Source: JBQTKD01 sp052389435
GTDB taxonomy: Bacteria; Actinomycetota; Actinomycetes; Sporichthyales; Sporichthyaceae
Length of the DNA stretch: 33,368 nt
NCBI GenBank assembly: GCA_052389435.1
Contig: JBQTIB010000028.1
Span: forward strand, 1-33,368
Direction of reading: 5' to 3'
Shown here: positions 16,284-23,409 of the stretch, one piece after another
How positions within the stretch are numbered: the first letter of the stretch is position 1
Layout: each line of letters begins with the position of its first letter
Program-made: the position numbers and the translations under genes
Notes under the pieces: model-generated
Seen by the model: only the letters and a program-made list of their open reading frames with translations
Told to the model about the DNA's origin: nothing
Database searches by the model: none

Positions 16284-16353
16284 GAGTGCTCCCTGTGGCT
16301 TTCGGTTTGTCGCACCCGGTGTGGTGCGTTGGGAGCAATGTGCCCGCCGATCG

Positions 16354-16394
16354 GCTAGCGGCACCGCAACCGATCGCTAAGCCCGAGCTAACGC
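16354..16394. promoter_or_regulatory. Phased CTAACG-type boxes upstream of the secreted-protein gene
   Basis: GCTAGCGG (16354), GCTAAGCC (16376) and GCTAACGC (16387) start 22 and 11 bp apart, in the same helical phase, 71 bp or more upstream of the ATG at 16283. They resemble the boxes at 13763-13792 in front of the OmpR-type regulator. Binding is inferred. Confidence 0.5.
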
Positions 16395-16468
16395 CGTTCG
16401 GCGCGCGGAAGTGCTCGCTGCCAGTCGCAAGAGCCAGGTTCTATAGCCAAAGTGGGTGGTGTCTGCGA

Positions 16469-16474
16469 TACGGT
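16469..16474 (+). promoter_or_regulatory. Probable -10 element of the molybdate gene cluster (leaderless)
   Basis: TACGGT (TANNNT) is followed by 6 bases and GTG 16481, the same layout and the same hexamer as upstream of allantoinase. No convincing -35 is seen. Confidence 0.55.
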
Positions 16475-16480
16475 TCGCGC

Positions 16481-16882
16481 GTGACGACCTTTCGAATCAG
16501 CGAGGTTGCCGACCTCATGGGTGTCAGTGCCGACACCGTGCGGCGGTGGACCGACGGGGGTCGGCTGCCCGCCACCCGCGATCAGCACGGCCACCGGGTG
16601 GTGGAGGGCCGGGCGCTTGCCGCCTTCGCCCGCGCGCTCGCCGAGGCGCCGGACCCCGGCCGGGTCACGCCCGCGTCGGCACGCAACCGGCTGCGCGGAA
16701 TCGTCACCCACGTCGTACGGGACACCGTCATGGCCAAGGTGGAAATGCAGTGCGGGCCGTATCGCATCGTGTCGCTGATGAGCCGCGAGGCCGCGGACGA
16801 ACTCGGTCTGGAGCCGGGCGTGCTCGCCGTGGCAAGCGTCAAGTCGACCGTCGTCGTCGTCGAGGTCCCCGAGTCGTCCTGA
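16481..16882 (+). CDS. HTH-Mop (TOBE) molybdate-binding regulator
   Basis: A 133-residue protein: an N-terminal MerR-like helix-turn-helix (residues 4-50, ISEVADLMGVSADTVRRW... HRVVEG) and a C-terminal single Mop/TOBE domain (about 68-130, SARNRLRGIVTHVV ... GVLAVASVKSTVVVVEV) that binds molybdate or tungstate oxyanion as an oligomer. Position directly before modABC (34-bp gap to modA) makes it the likely Mo-responsive regulator of the importer, a shorter counterpart of ModE. Start GTG 16481 is probably leaderless. It could instead be a molybdate storage/buffer protein, but the HTH argues for regulation. Confidence 0.85.
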   Translation: MTTFRISEVADLMGVSADTVRRWTDGGRLPATRDQHGHRVVEGRALAAFARALAEAPDPGRVTPASARNRLRGIVTHVVRDTVMAKVEMQCGPYRIVSLMSREAADELGLEPGVLAVASVKSTVVVVEVPESS

Positions 16883-16916
16883 GCACCCGTCACTCCCCGC
16901 CCATGGGAGGCGCCGC

Positions 16917-17732
16917 ATGTCCCCGATCCGTCTGCGTCGACGAACGATCTCCGTGGCGTTCGCCCTGGCGGTGCTCGGCGGCTGCGCGGAAAGTGACGGG
17001 CCCGCAGCGCACACCCCGGTGGAGCAGGGCGCGGCGTCCGCGCCCGCGGGATCGGTCGCCGGCGATCTCACGGTGCTGGCCGCCGCCTCGCTGAGCGAGG
17101 TGTTCACCAGGCTCGGCGAACGCTTCGAGGCGAAGCACCCCGGCCTGTCGATCGTGTTCTCCTTCGGCGCCTCCTCCGCCCTTGCCCAGCAGATCGTCGC
17201 CAAGGCTCCCGCCGACGTGTTCGCTGCGGCCTCCCCGGCCACGATGGCGATCGTCACGAACGCGGGCGGCGCGGCCGCAAACCCGACCGTCTTCGTGAAA
17301 AACACCCTTCAGATCGCGACGCCGAAGGACAACCCCGGCAACGTGCAGGGTCTATCCGACTTCGCGCGGTCGGAACTGAAGATCGTCGTCTGCGCCGTCG
17401 CGATCCCCTGCGGAGCCGCCTCCGACGGGGTCTTCTCGGCGGCAGGGGTCCAGGAGGCGATCGACAGCTACGAGCAGGACGTCAAAGGCGTGCTCAACAA
17501 GGTGGCCACGGGCGAGGCCGACGCCGGACTGGTCTACCGGACCGACGTCCTGGCAGCCGGCGACCGGGTAACGGGCATCGACTTCGTCGAATCCGCCGGC
17601 GCCGTCAACGACTATCCCGTGGTTGCGCTCGACGAGGCGAAGAATCCCGCCGCGGCGGCGGCGTGGGTCGCGTTCCTGACCGGCGACGAGGCTAAGGCCG
17701 CGTTCGCGGAGGCTGGCTTCCAGGTGCCGTGA
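16917..17732 (+). CDS. modA: Molybdate ABC transporter substrate-binding lipoprotein
   Basis: A 271-residue periplasmic-type binding protein anchored as a lipoprotein (lipobox LGGC, Cys at about 23). The mature part opens with LTVLAAASLSEVFTRL, the ModA signature, followed by FSFGASSALAQQI, PADVFAAAS and, towards the end, GEADAGLVYRTD, which line the oxyanion site. GGGAGG at 16905-16910 is the ribosome-binding site. The 3' end overlaps modB (GTGA). It captures molybdate (or tungstate) for ModBC. Confidence 0.93.
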   Translation: MSPIRLRRRTISVAFALAVLGGCAESDGPAAHTPVEQGAASAPAGSVAGDLTVLAAASLSEVFTRLGERFEAKHPGLSIVFSFGASSALAQQIVAKAPADVFAAASPATMAIVTNAGGAAANPTVFVKNTLQIATPKDNPGNVQGLSDFARSELKIVVCAVAIPCGAASDGVFSAAGVQEAIDSYEQDVKGVLNKVATGEADAGLVYRTDVLAAGDRVTGIDFVESAGAVNDYPVVALDEAKNPAAAAAWVAFLTGDEAKAAFAEAGFQVP

Positions 17733-18556
17733 CGGCCCGTCAGACGCTGGCCCAGCCGCGGGCGAGATCCGGAGTACCGCCGGTGTTGATCCTGCCGGCG
17801 GTACTCGGCCTGCTCTTTCTGCTGATCCCCCTGCTCGGGCTGATGACGCGGGCGCCCTGGCGGACGATGCCCGATCGCCTGGCCGATCCGGCGGTGCGCG
17901 AGGCCCTGCAGCTTTCGCTGCTCACCGCCACCATGGCCACGGGCATCTCGATCGTCCTCGGCGTGCCGCTCGCGGTGCTGCTGGCGAACGGCCGATTCCG
18001 GGGGCGTTCGGTGATCCGCGCACTGGTCACAGTGCCCCTGGTCCTGCCGCCGGTCGTCGGTGGCGTCGCGCTGCTCAACTCGCTCGGTCGCACCGGCGTC
18101 GTCGGCGAGTCGATCTACGACGCCACCGGGTTCTCCCTGCCGTTCACGACCGCGGCGGTGGTCATCGCCGAGGCCTTCGTCGCGATGCCGTTTCTCGTCA
18201 TCGCCGTCGAGGGTGCGCTGCGCGGGGTGGACCAGCGCTACGCGGAGGCGGCGGCGACCCTCGGCGCCGGCCGGTGGACCACCTTCCGGAAGGTGACCCT
18301 CCCTCTGGTGCTGCCGGGCGTCGCCGCGGGCGCGGTGCTGTGCTGGGCCCGGGCTCTCGGCGAGTTCGGCGCGACCATCACCTTCGCGGGCAGCTTTCCC
18401 GGCCGAACGCAGACGATGCCGCTCGCGGTGTACGAGGCGCTGGAGACCGACCCGCCCGCGGCGATCGTGCTCAGCATCGTCCTGCTGACGGTCTGCGTGG
18501 TGGTCTTGGCGCTGTTGCGCGAGCGCTGGCTGAACCCGACGGCGAGCCCGCCGTGA
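17729..18556 (+). CDS. modB: Molybdate ABC transporter permease
   Basis: A 275-residue integral membrane permease with about six hydrophobic segments and the cytoplasmic EAA loop (YAEAAATLGAGRWTTFRKVTLPLVLPG, about 170-196) that contacts ModC. LGEFGATITFAGSFPGRTQTMPLAVY is the ModB/CysT-type signature. GTG 17729 overlaps the modA stop, and the 3' end overlaps modC (GTGA), so the three subunits are translated in a coupled way. Confidence 0.94.
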   Translation: MTARQTLAQPRARSGVPPVLILPAVLGLLFLLIPLLGLMTRAPWRTMPDRLADPAVREALQLSLLTATMATGISIVLGVPLAVLLANGRFRGRSVIRALVTVPLVLPPVVGGVALLNSLGRTGVVGESIYDATGFSLPFTTAAVVIAEAFVAMPFLVIAVEGALRGVDQRYAEAAATLGAGRWTTFRKVTLPLVLPGVAAGAVLCWARALGEFGATITFAGSFPGRTQTMPLAVYEALETDPPAAIVLSIVLLTVCVVVLALLRERWLNPTASPP

Positions 18557-19605
18557 CCCTCGACGCCGCCCTGAGGGTGGATCGCGCAACCTTCAACCTC
18601 GACATGAGACTTGTCGTCGAGCCGGGCGAGACCGTTGCCCTGCTCGGTCCCAACGGCGCCGGCAAGAGCACCGCGCTGCGGGTGCTCGCCGGGCTGCTGC
18701 GGCCGTCGTTCGCGCAGGTCGCGCTGGCGGGTCGGGCCCTGGACGACACCGCCGGGCGGCTGCACGTTCCGCCGGAAAGGCGTCCGGTCGGGATGGTGTT
18801 CCAGGACCACCGGCTCTTTCCGCACCTGACCGCCGCGGAGAACATCGCCTTCGGGCTGCGCACGCGCGGCGTTCGCAAGCGCGCGGCCCGCGACGTGGCC
18901 GAGCAGTGGCTGACCCGCGTCGGCCTGCCGGACCGCGGCGGGTCCAAGCCGGGCCAACTCTCCGGCGGCCAGGCCCAGCGCATCGCGCTCGCGCGAGCCC
19001 TGGCCCCGGGTCCGGACCTGCTGCTGCTCGACGAACCGCTCGCGGCCCTGGACGCCGCCACCCGCATCGAGGTCCGGGCCGAGCTGCGCCGCCACCTCGG
19101 CGAGTTCGCCGGCGCCGCGGTCCTGGTCACCCACGACCCGCTCGATGCGATGGTCCTGGCCAACCGCGTGGTGGTCCTGGAGCACGGTCGCGTGGTCCAG
19201 TCCGGCACCGTCGCCGAGGTCGCCCAACGCCCCCGCACCGCCTACGTCGCCCGTCTGGTCGGGTTGAACCTGTACCAGGGCGCGGCGGTCGGCCAGAGCG
19301 TGAAGCTGGACTCCGGAACCGAACTGTCGGTCGCCTCGTCTGCCGACGGTCCGGTCTTCGTCGCCTTCTCCCCCACCTCCGTCGCCGTCTTCCGCACTCG
19401 CCCCGACGGCACGCCCCGCAACGTCTTCCCCGCCACGATCGCCGACCTCGAACTCCACGGCGGCGTCGTGCGCCTACGCCTGACCGGGGCCCTGCCCGCC
19501 TCCGCCGACGTCACCGCCGGCGCCGTCGCCGAACTCGGCCTCGCCCCGGGCCAGGAGGTGTGGATGGCCGTCAAGGCCAACGAAACCCAGGTCTACCCGG
19601 CGTAG
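18553..19605 (+). CDS. modC: Molybdate ABC transporter ATPase
   Basis: A 350-residue ATPase: Walker A GPNGAGKST (about 32-40), Q-loop FQDHRLFPHLT, signature LSGGQAQRIALARAL (about 136), Walker B LLLLDEPLAALD and switch His in VTHD. The C-terminal 100 residues form a TOBE regulatory domain typical of ModC. GTG 18553 overlaps modB by 4 bp. It powers molybdate import, plausibly serving the molybdenum hydroxylase encoded at 59-1407. Confidence 0.94.
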   Translation: MTLDAALRVDRATFNLDMRLVVEPGETVALLGPNGAGKSTALRVLAGLLRPSFAQVALAGRALDDTAGRLHVPPERRPVGMVFQDHRLFPHLTAAENIAFGLRTRGVRKRAARDVAEQWLTRVGLPDRGGSKPGQLSGGQAQRIALARALAPGPDLLLLDEPLAALDAATRIEVRAELRRHLGEFAGAAVLVTHDPLDAMVLANRVVVLEHGRVVQSGTVAEVAQRPRTAYVARLVGLNLYQGAAVGQSVKLDSGTELSVASSADGPVFVAFSPTSVAVFRTRPDGTPRNVFPATIADLELHGGVVRLRLTGALPASADVTAGAVAELGLAPGQEVWMAVKANETQVYPA

Positions 19606-19636
19606 CCGACGGCCGCCCCGCTGCCGGTTCAGCCGA

Positions 19637-19651
19637 CGCACCATCGGTGCG
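19637..19651 (+). terminator. Short hairpin after modC
   Basis: CGCACC pairs with GGTGCG across a 3-base loop, 31 bp past the modC stop in the 105-bp gap before the NarL-type kinase. There is no T-tract, so it is weak; it suggests the kinase gene is a separate transcription unit. Confidence 0.35.
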
Positions 19652-19710
19652 CGACCCCGACTACGGCGTCGAACGCGAAGCGACGCCGCGCGCTGGGAAA
19701 GACTGCTCCC

Positions 19711-20709
19711 ATGAGCGCTGCGCCCCCCACCGCGCCGGCCGGCCGGTTTCCGGAGATCTCCCTGTTCTGGCTGGTCTGCGGAACGAACGGTCTGGTGTTC
19801 GCAGCCGGGACGGTGCTGTTGGCGATCTCCCCGGCGACCGTGTCTTCGGACGTGCTGCTGTCCGAGGCCGCGATCCTCGCCGTCGGCTTCGCGATCATCC
19901 TGGCGACCAACGGACTGCTGCTGCGACGCTGCCTGGCTCCGCTCGACCGCCTCGGGCGGCTCATGGGCGACGTCGACCTGCTGCGTCCCGGCAGCCGACT
20001 TCCCGAGTCGGGCGCGGGCTCGGTCGCCCGGTTGATCCGATCGTTCAACCAGATGCTCGACCGCCTCGAGGCCGAGCGAGCGGCCGGGGCGCGTGCGGCC
20101 CTGGCGGCCCAGGAGAGCGAACGGGCCCGGATCGCGCGCGAACTGCACGACGAGATCGGGCAGAACCTCACGGCCGTACTCCTCGGCCTGCGCCGCGCCG
20201 CCGACCGCGCGCCCGAACCGGTCGCCGCGGAACTGGAAATGCTCGGCGAGACCGTCCGAGGCGGCCTGGAAGAGGTGCGCGAGATCGCCCGCCGGCTGCG
20301 TCCGGGCGTTCTGGAGGACCTCGGGCTCTACACGGCGCTGCGCGCGCTGGCGACCGACTTCGCCGAGCACACCGGGATCGCGGTGCGGCGCGGGATCGGA
20401 CCCGGACTGCCCGCGGTCGGCCCGGAGGCGGAACTGGTGATCTACCGCGTTGCCCAGGAGAGCCTGACCAACGTGGCCAGACACTCCAACGCCGGCACCG
20501 TCGAACTCACGCTGTCCAGGCAGGGTCGGGCGGTGCTCCTGCGCGTCGCGGACGACGGTCGCGGCCTCGGCGGCACCGAGCCGGGCGCCGGCATGCGCGG
20601 CATGCGGGAACGGGCGCTGCTGGTCGACGCGCTCCTGGAGATCGGGCCGCGGGTCGGCGGCGGCACCGAGGTCGGCCTGCTCGTTCCACTCCCGCCGGAG
20701 GCGTCGTGA
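19711..20709 (+). CDS. NarL-type (HisKA_3) sensor histidine kinase
   Basis: A 332-residue kinase with two TM segments (about 18-40 and 50-72) that leave almost no external domain, a HAMP segment (72-124), the HisKA_3 box with H146 (RIARELHDEIGQ) and a C-terminal HATPase (RVAQESLTNVARHSNA, DDGRGLG, GAGMRGMRERA). The tiny sensor suggests detection inside the membrane or by a partner. The stop overlaps the start of the regulator gene (GTGA). The signal is unknown. Confidence 0.92.
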   Translation: MSAAPPTAPAGRFPEISLFWLVCGTNGLVFAAGTVLLAISPATVSSDVLLSEAAILAVGFAIILATNGLLLRRCLAPLDRLGRLMGDVDLLRPGSRLPESGAGSVARLIRSFNQMLDRLEAERAAGARAALAAQESERARIARELHDEIGQNLTAVLLGLRRAADRAPEPVAAELEMLGETVRGGLEEVREIARRLRPGVLEDLGLYTALRALATDFAEHTGIAVRRGIGPGLPAVGPEAELVIYRVAQESLTNVARHSNAGTVELTLSRQGRAVLLRVADDGRGLGGTEPGAGMRGMRERALLVDALLEIGPRVGGGTEVGLLVPLPPEAS

Positions 20710-21368
20710 CGATTCGCATCCTGCTCGCCGACGACCACGCCCTGGTTCGTCGCGGCGTCCGACTCATCCTCGACGGCGAACCCGACCTCGAGGTCGTGGC
20801 GGAAGCCGGCGACGGCGCCGAGGCCATCGAACTCGCGCGCACGCACGACCTGGACCTCGCGATCCTCGACGTCGCCATGCCGCGCACGACCGGCCTGCAG
20901 GCCGCCGCGGAGCTGACCCGCCGTCATCCCCACCTCAAGGTTCTGATCCTGTCGATGCACGACAACGAGCAGTACTTCTTCGCCGCCCTGCGCGCGGGCG
21001 CGTCGGGGTACGTGCTGAAGTCGGCCGCCGACACCGATCTCGTCGAGGCGTGCCGAACCGCGGTGCGCGGCGAGCCGTTCCTGTACGCCGGCGCCGTCCG
21101 GACCCTGGTGCGGGACTACCTGGACCGCCTCGAGCGCGGCGTCGCGCCGTTGGATCGGCAGGGTCCGAATCAGCTCCTGACGCCTCGCGAAGACGAGGTC
21201 GTCAAGCTGATCGCCGAGGGGCACTCGTCCAAGGAGATCGCGAATCTGCTGGTCATCAGCATCAAGACCGTCGAACGGCATCGCGCGAACGTCCTGGCCA
21301 AGCTCGGGATGCGGGATCGGACCGAGCTCACCCGCTACGCAATCCGTGCGGGGCTCGTCGAACCGTGA
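20706..21368 (+). CDS. NarL/FixJ-family response regulator
   Basis: A 220-residue regulator: receiver with D9/D10, phospho-acceptor D55 (LAILDVAMP) and K105, then a LuxR-type HTH (about 158-205, LTPREDEVVKLIAEGHSSKEIANLL...KTVERHRANVLAKLGM). GTG 20706 overlaps the kinase stop. It is 103 bp upstream of the TlpA-like gene, a candidate target, though no operator is evident. Confidence 0.94.
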   Translation: MTIRILLADDHALVRRGVRLILDGEPDLEVVAEAGDGAEAIELARTHDLDLAILDVAMPRTTGLQAAAELTRRHPHLKVLILSMHDNEQYFFAALRAGASGYVLKSAADTDLVEACRTAVRGEPFLYAGAVRTLVRDYLDRLERGVAPLDRQGPNQLLTPREDEVVKLIAEGHSSKEIANLLVISIKTVERHRANVLAKLGMRDRTELTRYAIRAGLVEP

Positions 21369-21471
21369 GGTGTCGGAATCCTTACGTCCTGGATCGGACC
21401 CCGACGTGGGGGGTCTCCCGGGCCTTCTGGACTCCTACGATCCGTTCATCGAACCTAGGAAGGGATCCGGC

Positions 21472-22098
21472 ATGAGGGCACGCGGTGCACGGTTCGCAGC
21501 GATCGCACTCGTCCTGCTGGCCGCCGGATGTGGGGGCGGGGCCGAGCCGAACGCCCAGGCCCCGGCCGCCGCCGAGCAGCAGCCTGCCCTCGAGACGCCG
21601 GCTGCCGAGATCGCTGCCAAGGGCGCCACCTCGGAGGTCGCCGGCCACGAGGCCACCTCCGCGCAGTCCCACGCCGGGCACTCCGCCGCTCTGCCCGACG
21701 TGCAGGTCGTCCGGGTCACCAAGGGCGGGGCGAAGGTGAACCTGCAGAGCCTGCACACGGCGGGCAAGCCGACGCTGCTGTGGTTCTGGGCGCCGCACTG
21801 CACCTTCTGCCGCGCGGAGGCCCCGAAGCTGGTGGACTTCAGCGCCAAGCACGGCTCCAAGATCGCCGTCCTCGGCCTCGGTGCCCAGGACGACCTGCGC
21901 CAGGCCGAAGGCTTCTGCACGGAGACGAGCACGACTCCGCTCGAGATGGTCTGGGACGCCTCCGGGAAGAGTTGGGTGCACTACAAGGTGACCAACCAAC
22001 CGACGGTGATCGTCCTGGACGCCGACGGCAAGGTCGTCAAGCGCTGGTTCCGCGAGTTCGACGAGCGGGAAATCCTCGAAGCCGCCGGCCAGGCCTGA
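21472..22098 (+). CDS. TlpA/ResA-like thioredoxin-fold lipoprotein
   Basis: A 208-residue exported protein with lipobox AAGC (C20), a low-complexity Ala/Glu/His-rich linker (about 22-75) and a thioredoxin fold (about 80-205) with redox motif WAPHCTFC (C110 and C113) and cis-Pro P177 (NQPTVIV). It would reduce or oxidise thiols of exported proteins, perhaps for cytochrome or copper-site maturation. AGGAAGGGA upstream of ATG 21472 is the ribosome-binding site. It is monocistronic or follows the NarL-type pair. Confidence 0.88.
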   Translation: MRARGARFAAIALVLLAAGCGGGAEPNAQAPAAAEQQPALETPAAEIAAKGATSEVAGHEATSAQSHAGHSAALPDVQVVRVTKGGAKVNLQSLHTAGKPTLLWFWAPHCTFCRAEAPKLVDFSAKHGSKIAVLGLGAQDDLRQAEGFCTETSTTPLEMVWDASGKSWVHYKVTNQPTVIVLDADGKVVKRWFREFDEREILEAAGQA

Positions 22099-22396
22099 CC
22101 ACCCTGCGCGTTCTGACCCGTAGGCCACCTGGGGTAACCCGGCGCCCCCGGGGTAGCTGTGGCAGTGACCGGGTGCGAGCACGCCGCCCCGGGTCCGGTG
22201 ACGAATATCCGGCGCCAACGTTGCACCCCGGCAACGACGACGAAAAGTGGGTGGCGCCGGGGCCCGGGGCGCGGTATCCATGCAGGAGGGTACGAAACGG
22301 TTCCGTACAGTCGACCGAGCCGAGGGGATGCCGTCGGCTCGTCCACCGACCTTTCTCGGAGATGGCTGTGAGAAAGGCATGGACGGTCCAGTCGAG
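22099..22396. other. Intergenic region upstream of the rbpA promoter
   Basis: About 300 bp without a convincing gene. It includes a GC-rich imperfect inverted repeat after the TlpA-like gene (about 22120-22165) and an imperfect palindrome GTACGAAAC/GTTCCGTAC near 22291-22309. It may be a terminator plus distal control region of rbpA. Confidence 0.4.
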
Positions 22397-22422
22397 GGAA
22401 TTCCCGCAACTACCGGTCCGTT
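22397..22422 (+). promoter_or_regulatory. Sigma-R/SigH-type promoter of rbpA
   Basis: GGAAT at 22397-22401, an 18-base spacer, then GTT at 22420-22422: an exact match to the thiol-stress consensus GGAAT-N18-GTT known for sigma-R in Streptomyces. It lies 74 bp upstream of the rbpA ATG. In S. coelicolor rbpA is a sigma-R target, which supports the call. Confidence 0.75.
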
Positions 22423-22453
22423 GAGCGTACAGAGCAGTTGAGCGTACAGAGCA
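22420..22453 (+). repeat. Two tandem copies of a 17-bp unit in the rbpA leader
   Basis: GTTGAGCGTACAGAGCA occurs at 22420-22436 and again at 22437-22453 without a spacer. The first copy begins with the -10 GTT of the sigma-R-type promoter, so the second lies in the transcribed leader. Confidence 0.85.
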
Positions 22454-22495
22454 GCAGACCTACGCAGGCCTGCACAGGCCGAAAGGGTGCGCATC

Positions 22496-22867
22496 ATGAG
22501 TGAGCGAGCACTACGCGGCTCACGGCTGGGGGCCACCAGCTATGAGAACGACCGCGACATCGAGCTGGCACCGCGCACCGTCGTGGGTTACGACTGTCCG
22601 AAGGGCCACCACCTCGAGGTTCCGTTCTCGGCCGAGGCCGAGGAGGTCCCCGTGGTGTGGGAGTGCCGCGTCTGCGGGTCCCTGGCCATTCGCTCGGACG
22701 GGGAGTCCCGAGACGAAAAGCAGGTCAAGCCGGCCCGCACGCACTGGGACATGTTGATGGAGCGCCGCACGCGCGAGGAACTCGAGGAGATCCTCGCCGA
22801 GCGGTTGGCCGTGCTCCGCGCCGGTGGCATCAAGGGCCACCCGGCCACCAGCAAGAAGAGTGCCTAG
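22496..22867 (+). CDS. rbpA: RNA polymerase-binding protein RbpA
   Basis: A 123-residue RbpA. The core domain contains C34 (YDCPKGHHLEVPF) and the C57-x-x-C60 pair (WECRVCG), fewer ligands than classical zinc ribbons, followed by the basic linker and the sigma-interaction domain THWDMLMERRTREELEEILAERL (about 82-104), which binds the principal sigma factor and stabilises open complexes. It is actinobacterial-specific. ATG 22496 is chosen; GTG 22487 is in frame. The stop overlaps the convergent FxsA stop by 2 bp. Confidence 0.97.
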   Translation: MSERALRGSRLGATSYENDRDIELAPRTVVGYDCPKGHHLEVPFSAEAEEVPVVWECRVCGSLAIRSDGESRDEKQVKPARTHWDMLMERRTREELEEILAERLAVLRAGGIKGHPATSKKSA

Positions 22868-23376
22868 CAGCGGTCGGGGTCGTCCTCGACGACCTCGCCG
22901 CTGACCACCCGACCCCCGCGCGGCTTTCCGCCGCCGGGGGTCGTCGTGTGTCCGGGCGCGGTGTGTCCGGGCGCGGTGCGTCCGGTACGCCTGGGCTGGG
23001 TGCCGACGACCGCGGCGGTGAAGCGCCGGGAGGCGAACCCGACGAGGGCGCGGCGGGCCAGCGGCCGCGTGAACGGCAGCAGCAGGAAGAACCCGACGAT
23101 GTCGGTGGCGAATCCGGGGGTCAGCAGCAGCGTGCCGCCGATGAGGATCAACGCCCCGTCCACCAGTTCCCTGGTCGGCACCTTCCCGGCGCCGAAGCTC
23201 TGATTCAGCGCCTGCCAGGCGCGGCGGCCCTCCCGGCGCACCAACCACGCACCGAGCACGCTGTCCAGGATCAGCAGGGCGATCGTCGGCAGGACGCCGA
23301 TCTCCCGGCCCACCTGGATGATGAAGTAGAGCTCCAGGAACGGAACGACGAGCAGCGCGATCAGCAGAAACGGCAT
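22864..23376 (-). CDS. fxsA: FxsA family membrane protein
   Basis: A 170-residue integral membrane protein. The FxsA domain covers about 1-120: two N-terminal TM helices (PFLLIALLVVPFLELYFIIQVG and the next), the cytoplasmic loop VRREGRRAWQAL, and LILIGGTLLLTPGFATDIVGFFLLLP. The tail is polar and contains an APGHT duplication caused by a 15-bp tandem repeat. Function in the family is poorly defined (E. coli FxsA affects phage F exclusion). ATG 23376 is preceded by CAGAAT at 6 bases, a weak leaderless-type -10. It is 33 bp downstream of the Lnt-Ppm gene. Confidence 0.9.
   Translation of the reverse strand: MPFLLIALLVVPFLELYFIIQVGREIGVLPTIALLILDSVLGAWLVRREGRRAWQALNQSFGAGKVPTRELVDGALILIGGTLLLTPGFATDIVGFFLLLPFTRPLARRALVGFASRRFTAAVVGTQPRRTGRTAPGHTAPGHTTTPGGGKPRGGRVVSGEVVEDDPDRC
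22948..22977. repeat. 15-bp in-frame tandem repeat in FxsA tail
   Basis: GTGTCCGGGCGCGGT is present twice back to back and followed by a partial third copy. In the minus-strand protein it gives repeated APGHT, a likely slippage product in a disordered tail. Confidence 0.8.
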
Positions 23377-23409
23377 GGGCCCATTCTGACGTGGCGGCCC
23401 CGGGAAGGC

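Noticed and set aside
22159..22371. A 70-residue plus-strand frame upstream of rbpA
   Set aside because: It lacks a ribosome-binding site and protein-like pattern and sits where promoter and leader elements are expected.
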